A stretch of 64,000 bases of DNA from Hyphomicrobiales bacterium (GCA_027483505.1 JAIXUP010000001.1:47733-111732), one strand, 5' to 3'. Positions 17,217 to 25,829 are shown, counted from the first letter of the stretch. The notes: a model not told the origin generated them from the letters alone. Numbers and translations are program-made.

Positions 17217-20137
17217 GAACGCGCGCCGCCAAAGCGCGCCAGCGAAAAAATCCCGCTCGGGAGATCGGATTGGCCGCGCAGCATCAGGTCAGCGGTGATC
17301 CGCGCCACGACAGGCGCCAGCGAATAGCCGTTCGACGTCACGCAGTTGTAGAAGCCCGGCGCTCCTGGCATCTCACCCAGAATGGGCGCGCCGTCGATGT
17401 GGATGTTCATGGCCGCCCAGACGCGCACGATGTTGAACGCCGCTGCCGCTGGCAGCACATGCGCCGCTACCCAGGCATTACCCTCGATGCTCGCCATCTC
17501 GACCCGGCTGGCCCCGGTTTCGGGGTCCATCGCGGCAGGCCAGGCCCCGCCGATGATCAAGCCGCCGGTCTCCGCCTGCTTCAGGCTCAGATGCCGCCCG
17601 GCATGGGCGATGAGATGCCTGACCAGCTTCGGCCCCGGCTCGGTCACGATCATCTGCAAGGGTGCGCCGGAGACCGGAATCGGCGCTGCCGCCATGGCCG
17701 CGATCCGCGAAGCCCATCCGCCCGCGCAATTCACGACGCGGCGCGCCATCACGGTGCCTGCCTCGGTGTCGACACGCCAGCGCGTTCCGTCATGGGCCAT
17801 CCCAGTGACGCCGGCAAAGCTCTCGAAGCGTGCTCCCGCCTGCCGCGCCAGCCGGACCACGGCAAGCGTCGCTGTCAGGGGATTGATCTTGCCTTCGTCG
17901 CGGCAATAGGCGGCGCCGAGAAAGCGGGTTGCGAGGTGCGGCTCAAGGGCGCGAAGCTCGTTGGCGCCGATGATGTGCGCATCGATGCCATAGCTGCGCT
18001 CCAGTTCGACCTTCTGACGCAGGAAACCCATTTCGGCTTCGGTCTCGCCGACCATCAGGCCGCCAGGGGTCGAGATCTCGAAGCTTTCGGCTGCGGCGGC
18101 CTCAATGTCTTTCCACAGACTGATGGCGGCAGGGGCGATGCGCAGAACCTCCGCTGCAGGCTGGCCGCCTGCCTCCGCCTTCTTGCCAAAATCAAAGGAC
18201 AGCAACTGCACATGCAGGCTGCCGGCATTGGCGCCCGAGGCCTGCACATTGGGCTCGTGGCGGTCGACCACCACGACGCTCTCGCCGGCGAGCGCCAACT
18301 CCCGCGCGACGCAGGCTCCGACCACGCCGGCCCCGATCACCACCGTGTCGCCCGTGAGCTGGCCGAACGGCGCGCGCTGCAGTGTTATGCGCGGCGATCG
18401 CGCCGGTGGAACGGTCTGGCGATGGCCGCCCCATTCCGGCTTCTCGGCGGCAATCGCGCCCAGCGGCATCGGGCGCGCCGGCGGCCTGGGTGCAAAGAAG
18501 GCCGAAACATCGGGGGGAGCACCGCCTTCCGCATGGACCACACGGGTCAGTGTCGCCGCGCAGAACCGGCCCTGGCAACGGCCCATGCCGGCACGGGTCA
18601 GACGCTTGACCGTGGCCAGCGTCGGCGCGCCCTCGCGGCAGGCCTTGCGGGCGGCCCCGGCCGTTACCTCCTCGCAACGGCACAGGATCGTGTCGTCGTC
18701 GAGCGCGGCGGCGTCGAAGGGTGCTTGCCGGAACACGCGCCACAGGCTTGACTGAAAGGCTTCAGCCCTGGCCAGCCTGATCCGGGCCCCCGCCAGATCG
18801 CCCATCTGTGGCAGGCCAAGGTCTCTCCGGATGGCGAAGGCTGCAAGGTCCGCGCGCGCCATGGCGACCTTCGCCCCGGCGATCTGCGCGCCGTCGCCGA
18901 TCGCGTAGACGCCCGGCAGGCTGGTGAGCCCGTCAGCGTCGGTGACGACCATCAGGCCGCCGACATGGGCGTCGACATGCCGCAATGCGCAACCAAGCTG
19001 GCGGGCCATCTCGGCCTGGGGGATGAAGCCGGCGTTCAGCGCGACGATATCGCAGGCAAGCTCATGATCAGTGCCATCGCGGCTGACGGTAACGGCGCTG
19101 GCCTGATCCGTCCCGTGGACGCGGCGCAGCCTTGCGTTCCACAGAACAGGCACTCCCGACAGCCGAAGGCGGGCAAGATAGCCAAAGCCGGTCAGGGTCG
19201 CAGCCGGATCGGCTTTGGCCATCCTGACCACGTGCGGCAGACTTGCGAGAGAAGGCTCCGGTCCCTCATCTACGACAGCGACCGGCTTGCAGCCAAGCTT
19301 CAGCAACTCGACGGCCGTCTGCAGGTTGAGTGGCCCTGAACCGGCGATCACGATCCTCTCGCCAGGCACGACCTGCTGCGAGCGCACCATCCCTTGCAAC
19401 CCGCCGGTCGTCATCACGCCGGGCAACGTCCAGCCGGGCAGGGGACAGGGCCGTTCCGATGCGCCGGTGGCCAGAACTGTGATCTGTGGTTCGATGACCT
19501 GGGCGCGGCCGTCACGGACGATGCCGATGCCGTCCCCCGCCGCCGCGAACCAGGCCGTCGCGCCGGTCCAGATTTCGGCGCCGGACGCGGCCAGCCGCCG
19601 CGCAAGCGCTTGCCCTTCCCGGAACTGCCTGTCCGGCTCTTCCCTTGCGGCGACCATCAGCGGTTTGTGGTACTGGCCGCCCACGCTGCCGCGCTCATCA
19701 CAGACCAGCACCGAGGCCCCGGCTTCGGCCAGTGAACTGGCAACCATCGCCCCGGCCGGTCCGGCCCCGACCACCAGCACGTCCAGCTTGCGCCGGGGCA
19801 ATGGAGCGACCGGCATGGCGGCAAGCGGCCGGAGTTTGTCCGGTTCCGGCGCGGCGCTGGCGACCGTCAGCCCGGGCCTTGCCTTTTCGAGGCAGGCGCG
19901 CATTCCGGCCTGCCCGTCGACTGTGACTATGCAGTCAAAGCAGGCTCCCATGCCGCAGTGCAGTCCGCGGGGGGCGCCATTCCGGGTCTGCCGAAGGCTG
20001 ATGACGCCGTTCTCGGCCAGAGCCCCCGCGATGGTCTGGCCTTCCCTCGCCGCAATCCTTTGCCCGTCGAAGGTGAAGCTGAAGTCCGGGCCGGTCCTGG
20101 CTTCGGGGCTCTCCCCGACCGGCTCACCGTCGACCAT
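17213..20137 (-). CDS. Fused three-module amino/imino acid dehydrogenase (2Fe-2S + FAD/NAD oxidoreductase + DAO)
   Basis: A 974-residue protein joining three modules that are usually separate subunits. Residues about 18-97 are a ferredoxin-like 2Fe-2S domain (C61, C66, C69, C82). Residues about 117-545 are a pyridine nucleotide-disulfide oxidoreductase-like flavoprotein with GAGPAG at 124-129 and a BFD-type cluster C486, C488, C521, C526. Residues about 597-965 are a glycine oxidase/D-amino acid oxidase (DAO) module with GAGVVG at 602-607. Separate homologues are HcnABC, LhpBEF and the local genes at 27251-30023, in the same order. It probably oxidises an amino or imino acid and passes electrons on. 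Operator site B lies 17 bp upstream. Confidence 0.9.
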   Translation of the reverse strand: MVDGEPVGESPEARTGPDFSFTFDGQRIAAREGQTIAGALAENGVISLRQTRNGAPRGLHCGMGACFDCIVTVDGQAGMRACLEKARPGLTVASAAPEPDKLRPLAAMPVAPLPRRKLDVLVVGAGPAGAMVASSLAEAGASVLVCDERGSVGGQYHKPLMVAAREEPDRQFREGQALARRLAASGAEIWTGATAWFAAAGDGIGIVRDGRAQVIEPQITVLATGASERPCPLPGWTLPGVMTTGGLQGMVRSQQVVPGERIVIAGSGPLNLQTAVELLKLGCKPVAVVDEGPEPSLASLPHVVRMAKADPAATLTGFGYLARLRLSGVPVLWNARLRRVHGTDQASAVTVSRDGTDHELACDIVALNAGFIPQAEMARQLGCALRHVDAHVGGLMVVTDADGLTSLPGVYAIGDGAQIAGAKVAMARADLAAFAIRRDLGLPQMGDLAGARIRLARAEAFQSSLWRVFRQAPFDAAALDDDTILCRCEEVTAGAARKACREGAPTLATVKRLTRAGMGRCQGRFCAATLTRVVHAEGGAPPDVSAFFAPRPPARPMPLGAIAAEKPEWGGHRQTVPPARSPRITLQRAPFGQLTGDTVVIGAGVVGACVARELALAGESVVVVDRHEPNVQASGANAGSLHVQLLSFDFGKKAEAGGQPAAEVLRIAPAAISLWKDIEAAAAESFEISTPGGLMVGETEAEMGFLRQKVELERSYGIDAHIIGANELRALEPHLATRFLGAAYCRDEGKINPLTATLAVVRLARQAGARFESFAGVTGMAHDGTRWRVDTEAGTVMARRVVNCAGGWASRIAAMAAAPIPVSGAPLQMIVTEPGPKLVRHLIAHAGRHLSLKQAETGGLIIGGAWPAAMDPETGASRVEMASIEGNAWVAAHVLPAAAAFNIVRVWAAMNIHIDGAPILGEMPGAPGFYNCVTSNGYSLAPVVARITADLMLRGQSDLPSGIFSLARFGGARS

Positions 20138-20153
20138 TGTGCGTCACCTTGCG

Positions 20154-20174
20154 TTGCATACACTTGATATACGA
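20154..20174. promoter_or_regulatory. GntR-type operator, site B
   Basis: TTGCATAC-ACTTG-ATATACGA: left half perfect to the TTGYATAC consensus, right half 6 of 8. It lies 17 bp upstream of the fused dehydrogenase start (20137) and 42 bp upstream of the DapA-family start (20216), so one bound dimer could block both divergent promoters. Confidence 0.7.
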
Positions 20175-20215
20175 CATAAGAGTTCCGGCAGTGAAGCGCT
20201 GCGGGGAGAACAGGC

Positions 20216-21124
20216 ATGCGACGTTTTCGCGGGACATATACGGTTCTGGTGACGCCGTTCACCGCTGACGGGAAGGCGGTCGATCTCGAGGCGCTGAAGC
20301 GGCTGGTCGAGTTCCAGATCGCGGAGGGCATCCACGGGCTCATCCCGCTTGGTTCAACCGGTGAGTTTCTGTCGGTCACGCCTGACGAACGCACCGCAAT
20401 CGTCGAAACCGTGGTGCGCACGGCGGCCGGTCGGGTGCCGGTGCTGATCGGCACGGGGGCGGAATGGACGCGTGACGCCGTCGCGACCTCGCGCGAGGCG
20501 GAGGCGCTCGGCGCCGATGGCGTGATGATCATCCCGCCCTTCTACAGCGTGCCCACCGAGGACGAGCTGTATGTGCACTACAAGACGGTGGCGGATGCCA
20601 TCTCGATCCCGATCATGGTCTACAACAATCCCGCCACGGCCAATGTCGACCTGATGCCGGATTTTGTGGCGAGGTTGTCGGCCATTCCGAACTGCAGCTA
20701 CATCAAGGAATCAACGCTGGACGTCACGCGTGTGCGCGACATCGTGCGTTTGTGCGGCGACCGGATGACCGTGTTCGCGGGCGTCCTGGGGTTTGAATCC
20801 TTCTGGCTCGGCGCCGAAGGCTGGGTCGCGGTGTGCTCGAACGTGGCGCCGCGCCTGTCGGCGCACTTGTTCGAGGCGTCCGTCGATCGTCGTGATCTGG
20901 ATGAAGGCACCGCCGTGCATCGCAAGTTGCTGCCGCTGCTGCCCTTTGTCGGAGGCCCGCGCTATGTATCGGGAACGAAGGCGGCCTTCGAGATGATGGG
21001 CATGCCGATGGGGCCGCCACGCGCGCCGCGCCTTCCCTTGCCCGAGCGCGACCGTCCGGCGCTGCGGCAGGTGCTGGCCGGAATGGGTCTGTTGCCAGCA
21101 GCGGCGTCAGCAGCGGCCAACTAG
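20216..21124 (+). CDS. DapA-family dihydrodipicolinate synthase/lyase-like protein
   Basis: A 302-residue TIM-barrel class I aldolase-type enzyme. The pyruvate-binding GSTGEF is at residues 46-51, the proton-relay tyrosine is Y136 in VYNNPATAN and the Schiff-base lysine K164 in YIKEST, so the catalytic set is complete. Family members include DHDPS, sialic acid lyase, KDG aldolase and the deaminase of 1-pyrroline-4-hydroxy-2-carboxylate (LhpC). GGGGAG precedes the ATG. It is divergent from the fused dehydrogenase across operator site B. A lyase or deaminase acting on the dehydrogenase product is plausible; lysine synthesis is unlikely given the context. Confidence 0.87.
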   Translation: MRRFRGTYTVLVTPFTADGKAVDLEALKRLVEFQIAEGIHGLIPLGSTGEFLSVTPDERTAIVETVVRTAAGRVPVLIGTGAEWTRDAVATSREAEALGADGVMIIPPFYSVPTEDELYVHYKTVADAISIPIMVYNNPATANVDLMPDFVARLSAIPNCSYIKESTLDVTRVRDIVRLCGDRMTVFAGVLGFESFWLGAEGWVAVCSNVAPRLSAHLFEASVDRRDLDEGTAVHRKLLPLLPFVGGPRYVSGTKAAFEMMGMPMGPPRAPRLPLPERDRPALRQVLAGMGLLPAAASAAAN

Positions 21125-21237
21125 ATCATCCCACATTGAGATGGAAGCCATCTCAATGCGGAAAGATGATCGATTGTCGTAAGTCAGAGCATTGCGTATT
21201 CACAAAACCGGTGCCGACTTTTGTGCGCAATGCACTA
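21122..21237. repeat. RIME-like intergenic element with two large palindromes
   Basis: The whole gap between two convergent genes is filled by two nested palindromes. The first has outer arms GATCATC (21124-21130) and GATGATC (21165-21171) around a perfect 11-bp hairpin CATTGAGATGG/CCATCTCAATG (21134-21158). The second has GCATTGCG (21189-21196) and CGCAATGC (21226-21233) around CACAAAA (21201-21207) and TTTTGTG (21219-21225). Its ends run into the stop codons of both genes. Size and two-palindrome layout recall RIME elements of Rhizobium relatives; the hairpins may also end transcription from both sides. Confidence 0.6.
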
Positions 21238-22272
21238 GGCGTGAATGCTCAGCAGGCGGCGCGGCGTGTCGACCAGCAAGGTGTCGATGTCGCGCTCCTG
21301 CCAGCCGCGATCGCGCATCAGCGGGCGCAGATTGGCGAGGATGTGCCGGTAGCCGTGGCCGCCATGCGCCAGAAGCCGCGTCAACGTGCAGATGTCGTGC
21401 GAGATGCAGACGCGATCCTGCAGGCCAGCGTCGAACAGCGCCCGCAAGGCCCTGATCCGCATCCAGTCATTGGGCAGATCGACGACGCCCATCCAGTAGT
21501 TCGACGTCTCGATGCCGAAAAAGTCGTATTCGACGACGCAGCGGCGCGCGAGGGCAAGCACGGCGTCGACATCCTCCGGATGGGTGCGGTCCATGTGGCT
21601 CATGATCACCCGCGACAGGTCTGCGCCGGCGCGCTCCAGCACATCGCAGATCTGCATGCAGGCCAGCGGGTGGCGGCCCGGATGAACGTTGATCGCCGCG
21701 CCCGTGGTGCCTTGCGCCCGCGCCGCCGCCTTGAGGCTGCGTTCCTCGAACGCCGTCATCGGCCATGACACGCCGATCTCGCCGATAATGCCGCAGCGGA
21801 CCGATGTGCCCCAGGCTCCTTCGGTCACCTGTCCGATGATCGTCTCGGCCAGCCGTTCGACCGGCCATGCCTTGACGTCGTCGGTGACATAACCGTCAGT
21901 ATAGAAGCCGGCCCCCAGAACGATGGCGACGCCGGTGCGCTCCGACAGGCGCTTCAGGCCTTCGGGGTCGGGTCCGATGCCGCCGGTTGTCAGATCGACG
22001 ACCGTGCCGCCGCCGGCCTCCCGGAAGGCTGCGAGGTCCGCAGCCGCGACTTCCTCGTCGCGCAAGCGGTGATGGCCCGGTACCATCGGCCTGTAATCGA
22101 GCGCGAAGCGGTTTGACAGCGTTATGTCGAGCACAGGCGGCGGATCGCTGCGCCAGGCCGGGTTCGTGAGGTCGCACAGCACATGTTCATGCATCAGCAC
22201 ATGGCCGAGTTCCTCGGGGGCGACAGGTCCGGTCACGGAGATCGCTGCGGCCTGTCGGTGCGGTCCTGTCAT
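21235..22272 (-). CDS. Phosphotriesterase-family (PTE/PLL-like) metal-dependent hydrolase
   Basis: A 345-residue TIM-barrel amidohydrolase of the phosphotriesterase family. Dinuclear metal ligands are all visible: HEH at H28 and H30, a bridging E165 (GEIGVSW, in place of the carboxylated lysine of PTE), H197, H226 and D293 in SHDICT. The glutamate bridge is the form found in E. coli PHP-like members. Many relatives open lactones rather than cleave organophosphates. The start at 22272 follows a purine-rich AGACGGCAGACA; an ATG 72 bp further upstream would extend across operator site C. It probably hydrolyses a lactone or lactam made in this pathway. Confidence 0.87.
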   Translation of the reverse strand: MTGPHRQAAAISVTGPVAPEELGHVLMHEHVLCDLTNPAWRSDPPPVLDITLSNRFALDYRPMVPGHHRLRDEEVAAADLAAFREAGGGTVVDLTTGGIGPDPEGLKRLSERTGVAIVLGAGFYTDGYVTDDVKAWPVERLAETIIGQVTEGAWGTSVRCGIIGEIGVSWPMTAFEERSLKAAARAQGTTGAAINVHPGRHPLACMQICDVLERAGADLSRVIMSHMDRTHPEDVDAVLALARRCVVEYDFFGIETSNYWMGVVDLPNDWMRIRALRALFDAGLQDRVCISHDICTLTRLLAHGGHGYRHILANLRPLMRDRGWQERDIDTLLVDTPRRLLSIHA

Positions 22273-22327
22273 TGTCTGCCGTCTTTCTGGTTCATGGGCG
22301 CATCCTGCTTGCCCATCGCATCCTATT

Positions 22328-22348
22328 CGGCATACGCTATGCATACAA
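22328..22348. promoter_or_regulatory. GntR-type operator, site C
   Basis: CGGCATAC-GCTAT-GCATACAA: half-sites match TTGYATAC in 6 of 8 and GTATRCAA in 7 of 8 positions, with the same 5-bp spacer as sites A, B and D. It lies 56 bp upstream of the phosphotriesterase-like gene and 140 bp upstream of the binding-protein gene that begins the unit containing the GntR regulator, so autoregulation is possible. The rest of 22273-22487 shows no conserved gene. Confidence 0.65.
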
Positions 22349-22487
22349 TAATCCCGGACCGGGCGGGCGCAGGCGCATCGTCAGGTTCCGGGCAGGTTTC
22401 CGACGTCGCCGTCGCGCTGCCCGCGGTGCCTCCTTTGGCTCCAGCCGCGCGTCCTGTTTCACACCCAACGATCACAGAGGTTGCTCC

Positions 22488-23345
22488 ATGACCAAGACCC
22501 TTTCCGGACCATCAGGCTTGATTTCCCGGCGCGGCCTGATGCTCGCAGCCGGCGCAGCCGGACTGCTGCCGCGCGCTGCACTGGCGCAGGCGAAGGTGGC
22601 CGCAGCCAACCTGATCAAGCCTGGCACGCTGGTGATGTCGATGAACCCGACCCTGCCGCCGCTGCAGTTCGTCGACGACCGGGGCCAGCTGCAGGGCATG
22701 CGCTGGGAGCTGGGCAATGAAATCGCCAAGAGTCTTGGCCTGACGCCGGAATATGTGCGGATCGAGTTCGCTGCCATGGTTCCCGGTCTTGCCGCCAAGC
22801 GCTGGGACATGATCAACACCGGCATCTTCTGGACCGAAGAGCGCTCCAAGCTGATGTACATGGTGCCCTATGAGCGCGCCGCCGTCAGTTTCCTTGCCGC
22901 GCGCGGCAATCCGCTCAAGATCGAGAAGTGGGAAGACCTCGCCGGCAAGGCGGTCTCGGTCGAACTCGGCGGCATCGAGGAGCGGCGCACCCGCGAGGTC
23001 GACGGCATGCTGAAGGCCAAGGGGCTGGCGGGCATTGACATCCGCACCTTCAACAACTTCGCCGAATCCTTCCAGGCCCTGCGCGCCGGCCAGGTGCAGG
23101 CCGCGACGGCCATCGACGCGACGGCCATGTTCATGCAGACGCGGGGCGACTTCACCCGTGCCGTCGCCGGCCTGTTCCCGCAGGTGGCGACCTTCGCCTT
23201 CGCCAACAAGGCGCTGGCCGAAGCCGTCGTGGGCGCGCTCAACGACCTCAAGAAGTCGGGTTACTACGACACGCTGTTCGACAAGTACGGCGTGCTCAAG
23301 ATCGAGGGCTCGACCTTCAAGATCGAAGGTCCGGGACCAGCCTGA
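22488..23345 (+). CDS. Polar amino acid ABC transporter, substrate-binding protein (family 3)
   Basis: A 285-residue periplasmic binding protein of family 3 (SBP_bac_3). A twin-arginine-type signal (SRRGLMLAAGAAGLLPRAALA) covers residues about 14-33. The mature part starts with NLIKPGTLVMSMNPTLPPLQF, and contains WEDLAGKAVSVELG and LRAGQVQAATAIDATA, as usual for amino-acid binders. AGAGG lies 7 bp before the ATG. The next gene is a permease 102 bp downstream after a strong hairpin, then the GntR regulator. The ATPase is probably the one at 15231. Ligand unknown. Confidence 0.9.
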   Translation: MTKTLSGPSGLISRRGLMLAAGAAGLLPRAALAQAKVAAANLIKPGTLVMSMNPTLPPLQFVDDRGQLQGMRWELGNEIAKSLGLTPEYVRIEFAAMVPGLAAKRWDMINTGIFWTEERSKLMYMVPYERAAVSFLAARGNPLKIEKWEDLAGKAVSVELGGIEERRTREVDGMLKAKGLAGIDIRTFNNFAESFQALRAGQVQAATAIDATAMFMQTRGDFTRAVAGLFPQVATFAFANKALAEAVVGALNDLKKSGYYDTLFDKYGVLKIEGSTFKIEGPGPA

Positions 23346-23380
23346 CGCGGCAGTCCGACACCTCCGGCAGCGACCTGATG

Positions 23381-23411
23381 CGGGATCGAGGGGGCAAACC
23401 TTTCGATCCCG
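23381..23411 (+). promoter_or_regulatory. Intercistronic hairpin between binding protein and permease genes
   Basis: CGGGATCGA (23381-23389) and TCGATCCCG (23403-23411) are a perfect 9-bp stem with a 13-base loop. No T-run follows. In binding-protein operons such stems often protect the upstream mRNA or reduce downstream expression, giving more binding protein than permease. Confidence 0.6.
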
Positions 23412-23447
23412 TGCCGGTCGCGCCTCCAGACCCAAAGGAGCGGCTGC

Positions 23448-24155
23448 ATGCGCGTATGGAACTGGGAGGGCTTCTTTGGCTATTTCGCCAACCCCTATCT
23501 GCTGCAAGGCGCTCTCGTCACCCTGTTTCTGACCGCTTCGACGCTGCTGTTCGGCTTCATCCTCGGACTGATCCTGACCTTGATGCGGCTGTCGCCCAAC
23601 CGGTTCATCCAGGGGGTTGCAAAGACTTATGTCTGGGTTTTCCGCGGCACGCCGCTGTTGGTGCAGCTGATCATCATCTACACCGGGCTGCCGCAACTGG
23701 GGTTGGTCAGGCTCAGCGTGCTGCAATCGGCCATGGTGGGGCTGGCGCTCAACGAAGCCGCCTATCTGTCCGAGATCCTGCGCGGCGGCATCCTGTCGGT
23801 TGGCCAGGGCCAGCGTGACGCGGCCCGTTCCCTCGGCCTGAAGCGCGCGCAGGGCTTCTACCTCATCGTCATGCCGCAGGCGCTCAGGGTCGTGATCCCG
23901 ACGCTTGGCAATTCGGTGAACGGTCTTTTGAAGACAACCTCGATCGCCTCCGTGATTTCGATGGAGGAGTTGCTGCGCCGCGGGCAGATCCTCATGCAGC
24001 AGCGCTTCGAGGTCCTCGAGGTCTTCATGGTGGTGGCGATTCTCTATCTGGCGATGACGACGGTCTGGGACGCGGTGCAGCGACGGATCGAAGCGCATTA
24101 CGGCAAGGCCTATGGGCCTGTGATCAACAAGCTTCACACCCGCGATGACCATTGA
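23448..24155 (+). CDS. Polar amino acid ABC transporter, permease (HisM/GlnP type)
   Basis: A 235-residue inner-membrane permease with about five hydrophobic spans. It begins MRVWNWEGFFGYFANPYLLQGALVT; the family segment FRGTPLLVQLIIIYTGLPQLG and the ATPase-coupling EAA loop (EAAYLSEILRGGILSVGQGQ) are both present. It is the only permease beside the family 3 protein at 22488, so the pore is likely a homodimer. AAAGGAG stands 7 bp upstream. The ATPase is not adjacent; the candidate is at 15231-15968 under a related operator. Confidence 0.9.
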   Translation: MRVWNWEGFFGYFANPYLLQGALVTLFLTASTLLFGFILGLILTLMRLSPNRFIQGVAKTYVWVFRGTPLLVQLIIIYTGLPQLGLVRLSVLQSAMVGLALNEAAYLSEILRGGILSVGQGQRDAARSLGLKRAQGFYLIVMPQALRVVIPTLGNSVNGLLKTTSIASVISMEELLRRGQILMQQRFEVLEVFMVVAILYLAMTTVWDAVQRRIEAHYGKAYGPVINKLHTRDDH

Positions 24156-24205
24156 CATGAGACCGTCGCACCGTCTTGGTTCGAGCCGTCACAAGGCCAA
24201 AGCCG

Positions 24206-24892
24206 ATGAACACCATGCGGGCGACTGACGATCAGGACCATCAGCCAGACGAACCGCGCGTCATGGCTGGCTTCAACCTGTCCAATCTCGCCTACCGCGC
24301 CATCTCCGAGATGATCCGGGATCGGCGCCTCAAGGGTGGCGAGCAGATTGTCGAGGCAAGGCTGGCCGATGTGCTTGGCATCTCGCGCACCCCTCTGCGT
24401 GAGGCGCTCCAGCGGCTGGAAGGCGAGGGCCTTGTGCGCAAGTTCGCCAATCGCTCCTATCTGGTGCGCAGTGTGGACCTGGCCGAGTACCTTCACAGCC
24501 TGAAGGTCCGCGAGATCCTCGAGGCCGAGGCGGCCGCGCTCGCCACCGGGCGCATTTCAAAGGAACTGCTGGCGGTTGTTCGGCACGAGATCGAGGAGCT
24601 TCGCGCCTCGACGACCTACCACACCGCATCTCATTGGCAGTCCGACGACAACCTGCACGGCATCTACATCAACCATTGCGGCAATCCGGTGATCGGCGAA
24701 CTCATCAACGCGCTGCGCGTGACGACGCGGCTGTTCGAGATCGCCAAGCTGAAGGATCGTCTCGAGCCTGATTCCGTCGAACATCTGGCCATTCTCGGCG
24801 CCCTTGAAGTGGGCGACGCGAAGGCAGCGCGTCAGGCCGTGACAGCCCATATCCGCAGCCTGCGGGATTTCGCGCTCGAGACCGTCCGCTGA
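24206..24892 (+). CDS. GntR-family transcriptional regulator, FadR/FCD subfamily
   Basis: A 228-residue regulator. The N-terminal winged helix-turn-helix (VEARLADVLGISRTPLREALQRLEGEGLV) is the GntR DNA-binding domain; the C-terminal helical FCD domain keeps likely metal/ligand residues in DDNLHGIYINHCGN, EHLAILGALEVGD and TAHI. FCD proteins usually sense small carboxylic acids and lose DNA binding on ligand contact. The start at 24206 is the best of several ATGs. It is the best candidate to bind the four TTGYATAC-N5-GTATRCAA sites, one of which lies upstream of its own unit and one right after it. Confidence 0.9.
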   Translation: MNTMRATDDQDHQPDEPRVMAGFNLSNLAYRAISEMIRDRRLKGGEQIVEARLADVLGISRTPLREALQRLEGEGLVRKFANRSYLVRSVDLAEYLHSLKVREILEAEAAALATGRISKELLAVVRHEIEELRASTTYHTASHWQSDDNLHGIYINHCGNPVIGELINALRVTTRLFEIAKLKDRLEPDSVEHLAILGALEVGDAKAARQAVTAHIRSLRDFALETVR

Positions 24893-24942
24893 CGGGCAGG
24901 GGCCTTGCGGTGCCCGCGAAAGCGCTTGCCGTCCTGCACGGA

Positions 24943-24963
24943 TTGTACAACAATCGTATACAA
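24943..24963. promoter_or_regulatory. GntR-type operator, site D
   Basis: TTGTACAA-CAATC-GTATACAA: right half identical to the consensus, left half 6 of 8, spacer 5 bp. It ends 23 bp before the start of the binding-protein gene at 24987, a position that would block transcription start or elongation when occupied. Confidence 0.75.
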
Positions 24964-24986
24964 AGCTGCCTCAGGGGGACCTTGCC

Positions 24987-25829
24987 ATGACCGACCAAAC
25001 CACGCCGCGCCTTTCGCGCAGGAGCCTCGTCGCCGGCGTCGCCGCAGGGACGGCGGGCGCCCTTCTCGGGCTTGACGCGCTGGCCAAGCCGCTGGCCGAC
25101 GTGCTCGCCGGCAAGAAGCTGCGGGCCGGCATCAATCCGACCCTGCCGCCGTTCGGCGTCTTCAACGCCCAGAACCAGATCGATGGCTTCGATGCCGACA
25201 TCGCCCGCGAAATCGCGCGGCTGATGAAGGTCGAGCTTGAGATCGTGCAGGTCGGCAGCCCGGATCGGATCCCGTTCCTGCAGGCCGACCGGATCGACAT
25301 CGTGCTCGGCGCCATCACCCGCACGGTCGAGCGCGCCCTCGTGATCGACTATACGGTGCCGCTGCACACCCAGAGCGTCGTGGTTCTGACCAAGGCCAGC
25401 GGCACCAGCGTGCCGATCAACAAGCCGGCAGACTTGGCCAACGCCCAGGTCAAGCTTGTGCAGGTGCGCGGCACGGTCGGCATTCCCTGGATTCAGGCCA
25501 ATGCCCCGCAGGCTCAGGTCACCTTGCTCGACAACTATCCCGACACTTTCCGCGCGCTCCAGCAAGGCCGGGCGGACGCCATGGTCGATGTGCTGGAATC
25601 GGTCGTCGTGCCGATGAAGAACTTCCCGGGAGTGCCCTGGAAGGTGCTCGACGAGGTGCTGGCCAGCACATGGGTCGGCATTGGGGTGCAGAAAGGCAAC
25701 ACAACGCTCAAGGACGTGCTGAATGTCATGCTGTTCGAGATGCACCGCACCGGCTTTGTCGGCACCACCTGGGAGAAGTGGTTTGGCGTTCCGATGAAGA
25801 CACCGGTTCCCGTCAACCCGATGTTCTGA
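24987..25829 (+). CDS. Polar amino acid ABC transporter, second substrate-binding protein (family 3)
   Basis: A 280-residue family 3 binding protein with a twin-arginine-type signal (LSRRSLVAGVAAGTAGALLG, residues about 8-27). The mature part has the family elements GINPTLPPFGVFNAQNQIDGFDADIARE and DRIDIVLGAITRTVERALVIDY. It resembles the protein at 22488 in plan but is clearly different in sequence, so the two probably bind different or partly overlapping ligands. It opens a long unit under operator site D: binding protein, two permeases, three dehydrogenase subunits, DapA-like enzyme and an M20-like protein. Confidence 0.9.
   Translation: MTDQTTPRLSRRSLVAGVAAGTAGALLGLDALAKPLADVLAGKKLRAGINPTLPPFGVFNAQNQIDGFDADIAREIARLMKVELEIVQVGSPDRIPFLQADRIDIVLGAITRTVERALVIDYTVPLHTQSVVVLTKASGTSVPINKPADLANAQVKLVQVRGTVGIPWIQANAPQAQVTLLDNYPDTFRALQQGRADAMVDVLESVVVPMKNFPGVPWKVLDEVLASTWVGIGVQKGNTTLKDVLNVMLFEMHRTGFVGTTWEKWFGVPMKTPVPVNPMF

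Noticed and set aside
22512..24158. A 548-codon minus-strand frame
   Set aside because: Antisense to a clear binding protein and permease; low-complexity His/Gln/Arg composition typical of shadow frames in GC-rich DNA.
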